From contig JAPVLO010000040.1 in assembly GCA_027257055.1 (NCBI GenBank), positions 642,501-706,500 of the forward strand: 64,000 nt of DNA, given 5' to 3'. Every line of letters starts with the position of its first letter. Within the stretch, counting starts at the first letter, position 1. A program made the position numbers and the translations under genes. Below, piece after piece: positions 59,806 through 64,000 of this stretch. Source of the stretch: Cephalopachus bancanus (lineage: Eukaryota; Chordata; Mammalia; Primates; Tarsiidae). The notes under the pieces are model-generated. The model was not told where the DNA came from, did no database searches, and saw only the letters and a list, made by a program, of their open reading frames with translations.

Positions 59806-60924
59806 TTAAGACTAAAAGCTCTCTTATACATCATCCCCCCAAAAGTCCCAAAGGAGAGTGTGTCTTATTCACTAAGGCTGCAAGCCCTTAGAGCAGAACC
59901 TAACTGGATTTTCTTCATCTTTGAGTCTGTGGACATCTCATAGCCGGTTTATCCTCTTCACAGAGCCAGGCAACATTCTTTAACGAGCACATTATCATAA
60001 GAAGGAAATCACAAACCTAGGTTAACAGGACCACCTAAGGAAAAGGAAGGAAGTCAGTATCATGCCCTGGGGAGTCAGTCCTAAAGGACAGGGCTGCTTC
60101 CCACATTATCATCACAGGAAAATCATCTGATAGCGATGTGATCCAAATAACAACAGAAAAAAAATATATTTTTCAGAAGTCAGATGGAATAACACAGAAA
60201 AAGTCCAATTTCTAGCTTTATAACCTCAAATAAGTAACTTACTCACTTGGTTAACACTTTACTTATTTGTAAAAGGAGGGAAATACTATTTACTTTTATT
60301 TTAAAAAATAAACACAGTGTATAAAGCACAGTATTTAACACAAAGCAGATATTACTAAGTGCCCACTGTCTTAAAGACATTGATGCTAAAACATTCTACC
60401 AATTTGTTTTATATATCACTTTATTTGTCCTAATAACCCTGTAAGTTGGGCCTAGGACTCCCCCCCCTTCACACCAAGAGCTTTCAGGTATGTTGTTTCC
60501 TATTAGGAACAGACCACAAGAGATACTTGTGTAAAAAGGTAATAAGATTGAATTCATGCAGAAAGAAAACATTTACAAACTCTAAAAGCCTTGAAAACAG
60601 CCATTAAAATGTAGCAAGAAGAGAAAAAGACATGTAGAATGGGACAGTTGAGGTCATGAGACAGTATCTTCTTCTCAAAACTACTCTTTTAAACCCACCT
60701 CTAGGACCTAGAGAGCATTTCTGGCATATTCACTGTTGGCAACATAGTGATTTTATGCCTTCAAATGGTAGATACTCAGAACTAAGACCAGGAATAAAGT
60801 GAGAACATCCAAGCCGAACAACATCACTGCTCTAAATGTCAGTATTCCTTGTAAAACAATGAAGTCTTGTTTGTGCTCATCAAAACTGAAATAACAATGG
60901 CCACAATTTCTCTGTTACTCCTCC

Positions 60925-61400
60925 TAAGAAGAGATCACATCTAATTCATATCCTCTTTGATCTGGGCTCACTCTAGTGAGTGACTTAACCAACAGAATGT
61001 GGCAGAAGCGGGGCTCTAGAACTTCCTTGCCTAGGTAATAAGCAGCATTCCAGATCCTGTCTGAGCCACCTCCTGAATTGCTCACTCCTGGGACAGTCCC
61101 TCTGAGAACGCTGCCCTGCCTGGTGCTCTAAGAAGCCCAAGTCATGATGAGCCTATGGGTAGGCCAGCCAGTCAAGAACTCCAGCTAAGCTCCCTGGCAT
61201 TGACCAGCCACCTGGCAGCCATGAGAGTGAGCCATGCTGGGCATCCAGCCCGGTCGGGCCATCAGATGACTGCAGCCCCAGCTACTATCTGACTGTCATA
61301 TATGAGAGACTCCAAAAAACTGTCCAAGTTAGCACCATGTTATTTTAAACCACTTTAACCTTGTGACAGTTTATCACATAGCAACAGATAAAATATGTAT
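60925..61400 (+). repeat. MaLR (MLT1-type) LTR
   Basis: Order of 'aaccaacagaatgtggcagaag', 'gattgctcactcctgggacag'-like text, 'ccatgagagtgagccat', 'cagatgactgcagcccc', 'catatatgagagactcc' and 'cacatagcaacagataa' is that of an MLT1 LTR, plus strand. Confidence 0.8.
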
Positions 61401-62009
61401 CAGGGTATGGGAATTTAAGATAAGAAACTGACAGAGCAGTCACTTGGTCAGTATTCACTAGCCCCCCCACCAGGTTCAACTTGGTAAATATTAGTGGATT
61501 TTTTTTTTCCAAACCCTAGTACTTGTTTTCAAAAATGCTTCTGAAGAGTTTTCTTCAAATCACCCATCTATATTCTTGCTAGGTATTTGCTTTTCATGAC
61601 TTTTCCATTTCTCTACAGTTTTCCTTCCTTCTACTCTCTCATATTATATCCATGCCCATATCTCTACATTAGTAGTTAAATGTGCCCCTCAGCTCAAAGT
61701 TTCAATGTCAGCTCTATCCCCAATTTGGCTCTTAGCTCATCTGCAGAGTCTACTTCTATTTTCTAGGAAGGGAACACTTCTCTCTCTAGCACACATGCGC
61801 ATTTCAAAAGAAATATTTATTAGCTTAAACTATACTTTCTAAGATATTAAGACCTACATTTAAAACACACATAACCTACTTCCATTCTCAGAGATTCAGT
61901 CCCCAAGTTTTCTAATCACCTCCCCAGAGGCAAAAACAGGCCTTTCCCACACTGCTCTTCTCTCATCACTCACTCCTTCCGTTGACTACCCTTCCATTCA
62001 CGTGACAGT

Positions 62010-62260
62010 CCAGGGACTCTGGACTGTATTGCAGCTAGGAAAATAATTGTTAAAACCAGCCCTGACCTTAAGAAACTCACATTTTGGTGGCATAAACAGA
62101 TTTATAAAGAAAAAGAATCATGATAATCATGATACAATATGATAAATGAAATAAGGAATCACAAAGGGCCAAAAAAACACTAAGGTGAACAGGGAGTAAA
62201 AAAGTGCTATTTACTGGCACAAACGAGACAATATCACCTTCTGACTGAGATAATGAAATC
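62010..62260 (+). repeat. L2 fragment
   Basis: 'accttaagaaactcacattttgg', 'aaggtgaacagggag' fit L2; diverged. Confidence 0.55.
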
Positions 62261-62597
62261 TTGTCATGATATACTTCCTCCACCTCTAATTCAGTATTCC
62301 TTGAAGTCCAAAAGATAATTAACTGCTTACATTTAGAAGCCTAGTAGGCTAAGATTCACCTTCTACTTAGAATTTAGAAAGTAGCAAGAAACCATCACTT
62401 GCCCCTCAGCAATGACAAAAATTTTAAAAATCCATAAAGTAATTTTTGAGCCCATCAGAGAGTTGAGTTCACAAAATCAAATGAATGGAATTCGAAAACC
62501 CTTCCAAAGAGAAATGGGGCCCACTTTGGAAAAGCACAGAAGGGCAGCTATAAAAAAATGAAAGAAAGAGAACCAAAATTTTAACAAATCCTTAGAG

Positions 62598-62859
62598 CAG
62601 GGGACCCATACCAGTCGTGGCCAGTTAGAAACCAGGCATACAGTAAGAGGTGGGCAGCCAGTGAGAGGAGCTCTGCCTCCTGTCAGATCAGCAGTGGCAT
62701 TAGATTCTCATAGGGGCGCGAACCCCACTGTGAACTGGACATGCAAGAGGGATCTAGGTTGCATGCTCCTTATGGAAATCTAATGTCTGATGATCTCACC
62801 CCCGGCCATGGAAAAACTATCTTCCACAAAACCAGTCCCTGATGGTTTGGGGACCACTG
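62598..62859 (+). mobile_element. hAT (MER1/Charlie-type) non-autonomous DNA transposon
   Basis: 262 bp with the ends CAGGGGACCC and GGGGACCACTG, and a perfect 8-bp duplication CCTTAGAG (62590-62597 and 62860-62867), as hAT elements make. The interior has CTCCTGTCAGATCAGCAG, GCATTAGATTCTCATAGG and GGATCTAGGTTGCATGCTCC, a well-known MER1-type consensus. Confidence 0.93.
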
Positions 62860-63369
62860 CCTTAGAGGTCTAGCATGATAGTTTAAAATGCTGGAAGAAC
62901 ATATCCACTCTCCAACTATTTCCCATAGGTCTCCCCTTGGATGCTCACAAGTCAGACTGAAGGGGAGCAGGAGACTTAAGAGAGCCTCTATAGGTAGTAC
63001 AAGTGGGAATGAGATGCTACTGAAAGACACAAAAAATAACAACACTGCATGCATCACTGTCTCTCTCTCATACAAAGCAAAAAACCATCTGTCACTGGGG
63101 TAAGATAAGTAACCCTCATAACCAATGCCTTCCTCCACCTGCCCTGATTCTAGCCAAAGGTTTAGAATTAAAGCCATAGGTCACCTGGGTGACAGGGTGG
63201 TGCTGGAGGATGAGGAGAAGACATTCTCTTAAATACAGTGGAAGATAAAAAAACCTACTCTACACATACGGCACTAACAGTAAATGCATCTGCTATTGGA
63301 GAAAGGGCAGAATACCAGCTTGCTCAGAATCCTGCATTGATGCAAAGTGTTCAATGTTTATGTTAGAAA

Positions 63370-64000
63370 GAAGAAATGTCTTAATCAATGACTTAAGCTT
63401 CCAATTGAAGAAACTAGTAAATTAAGCCTATGGAAACAGAAAAAGGAAATAAAAAAGAACAAATATAAATGAAATCAAAAACATAAAATAAAAAAGTCAA
63501 TAAAACCACAAGCCGATGCTTCAAAAAGCTCAATAAAACTGATAAGCTTCTAGTCAGACTGATTAAGAACCAAAGAGTAAAGACATAATTATTAATACCA
63601 GAAACAAGAGACTGACATTACCATAGATCCTGCATTCATTAAAAGAATAAGAGAATATTATCAACAGTTTTACAGTAATAAATATAATAATCGAGAAGAG
63701 ATAATATACTTTAAAAGATACAAACTGCCAAAGCTCACTCAAGAAGAAAAAGATAGCAAGAATAGCCCTCTACATGTTAAAGAAACTGAATTCAGAGTTT
63801 GAAGTTTTCTCAAAGAAAATGCCAGGCCTGATGGCTTCACTGGTGAGCTCTGCCAAACAATGTAAGGAAGAATAATGCCAATTCTATACAAATTCTTCCA
63901 GAATAGAGAAGAGTGAACACTTTCCAACTCATTTTATTTACCTAATACCAAAATCGAACAAAGAAATCTATACACCAACATTCCTCATGAACAAGGACGA
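63370..64000 (+). mobile_element. L1 ORF2 fragment, cut by the window end
   Basis: Plus-strand text of the L1 ORF2 region before and into the reverse transcriptase: 'atgcttcaaaaagctcaataaaac', 'aatattatcaacagtttta', 'agaaaatgccaggcctgatggcttcactgg' and 'caactcattttatttacc' in pieces. Stops and frameshifts abound. The remainder continues past 64000. Confidence 0.88.

Larger units (their letters stand above)
28956..64000 (-). other. KHDRBS3: 5' part of KHDRBS3: presumed intron 1 (incomplete)
   Basis: No sequence encoding the KHDRBS3 N-terminus and no CpG-rich promoter were found here, so the span is inferred to be intron 1. Long first introns are usual for this gene. No other spliced gene was recognised. 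Stretches with nothing I can name are about 28960-29990, 35290-37260, 42070-46820 (apart from a weak MIR-like piece near 43000), 48000-48560, 49710-50870, 53650-54850, 58080-58650 and 59810-60920. Confidence 0.75.

Noticed and set aside
62770..63177. Minus-strand 135-codon frame
   Set aside because: It begins in unique sequence and ends inside the hAT element; no recognisable domain, composition like surrounding intron.
1..64000. CRISPR arrays, operons or other prokaryotic systems
   Set aside because: Spliced exons, Alu elements and other primate repeats show this is a vertebrate chromosome; the short tandem and dispersed repeats are all accounted for by transposons and microsatellites.

Overview
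This window is nuclear DNA from a primate, most likely a tarsier (Carlito/Tarsius). It carries spliced vertebrate exons in long introns, and about 18 dimeric 7SL-derived Alu elements plus L1, L2, MIR, MaLR and DNA-transposon copies. Most Alus share one unusual signature: an A box one base shorter than in human Alu, an ACAATAAATCAAAAA linker, and a GTGGCC...GGCCAC hairpin in the right arm. They lack the insert typical of lemur Alus and the tRNA-derived left arm of galago and loris elements. The tarsier assignment is therefore by elimination.

The one real protein-coding gene is KHDRBS3 (SLM2/T-STAR, a STAR-family KH RNA-binding splicing regulator), on the minus strand. Three consecutive internal exons are present: 28837-28955, 7376-7492 and 151-297. 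Each has consensus splice sites and compatible phases. Together they encode the end of Qua1 and essentially the whole KH domain, including its GPRG (GXXG) loop. The first exon should lie beyond 64 kb, and Qua2 and the C-terminus lie below base 1. Everything from 28956 to 64000 is therefore read as part of intron 1.

The introns are dense with mobile DNA. 0.3-7.4 kb holds an old class III (ERV-L-like) pol fragment, an L1 3' end and a 0.63-kb piggyBac derivative. 7.5-28.8 kb holds MaLR LTRs, Tigger-type elements, many Alus and a long degraded L1 with Alu insertions. 30.4-34.8 kb is a multiply nested locus: an approximately full-length dead piggyBac transposon on the minus strand, interrupted by a RANBP1 processed pseudogene (itself carrying two Alus), a short LTR-like retrosequence and another Alu. 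37-40 kb is an L1/Tigger mosaic. 48.6-49.4 kb is a clean solitary LTR with a 5-bp target duplication. 52.5-53.1 kb is a probable second LTR family. 54.9-55.5 kb is a second short piggyBac derivative with intact TTAA flanks. 56.35-58.07 kb is an old Alu whose A-rich tail was split by an LTR related to the 48.6-kb one, which was itself hit by a younger Alu. The window ends inside an L1 ORF2 fragment.

No operons, CRISPR arrays, RNA genes or CpG-island promoters were recognised. The most notable content is the piggyBac family (one long and two short copies with matching ends and a shared C-terminal cysteine-rich domain), the layered insertion history, and a pair of very short poly(A)-tailed retrosequences with the same AATAAA-to-tail spacing. 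Family names are given from remembered consensus sequences and have not been checked by a database search.
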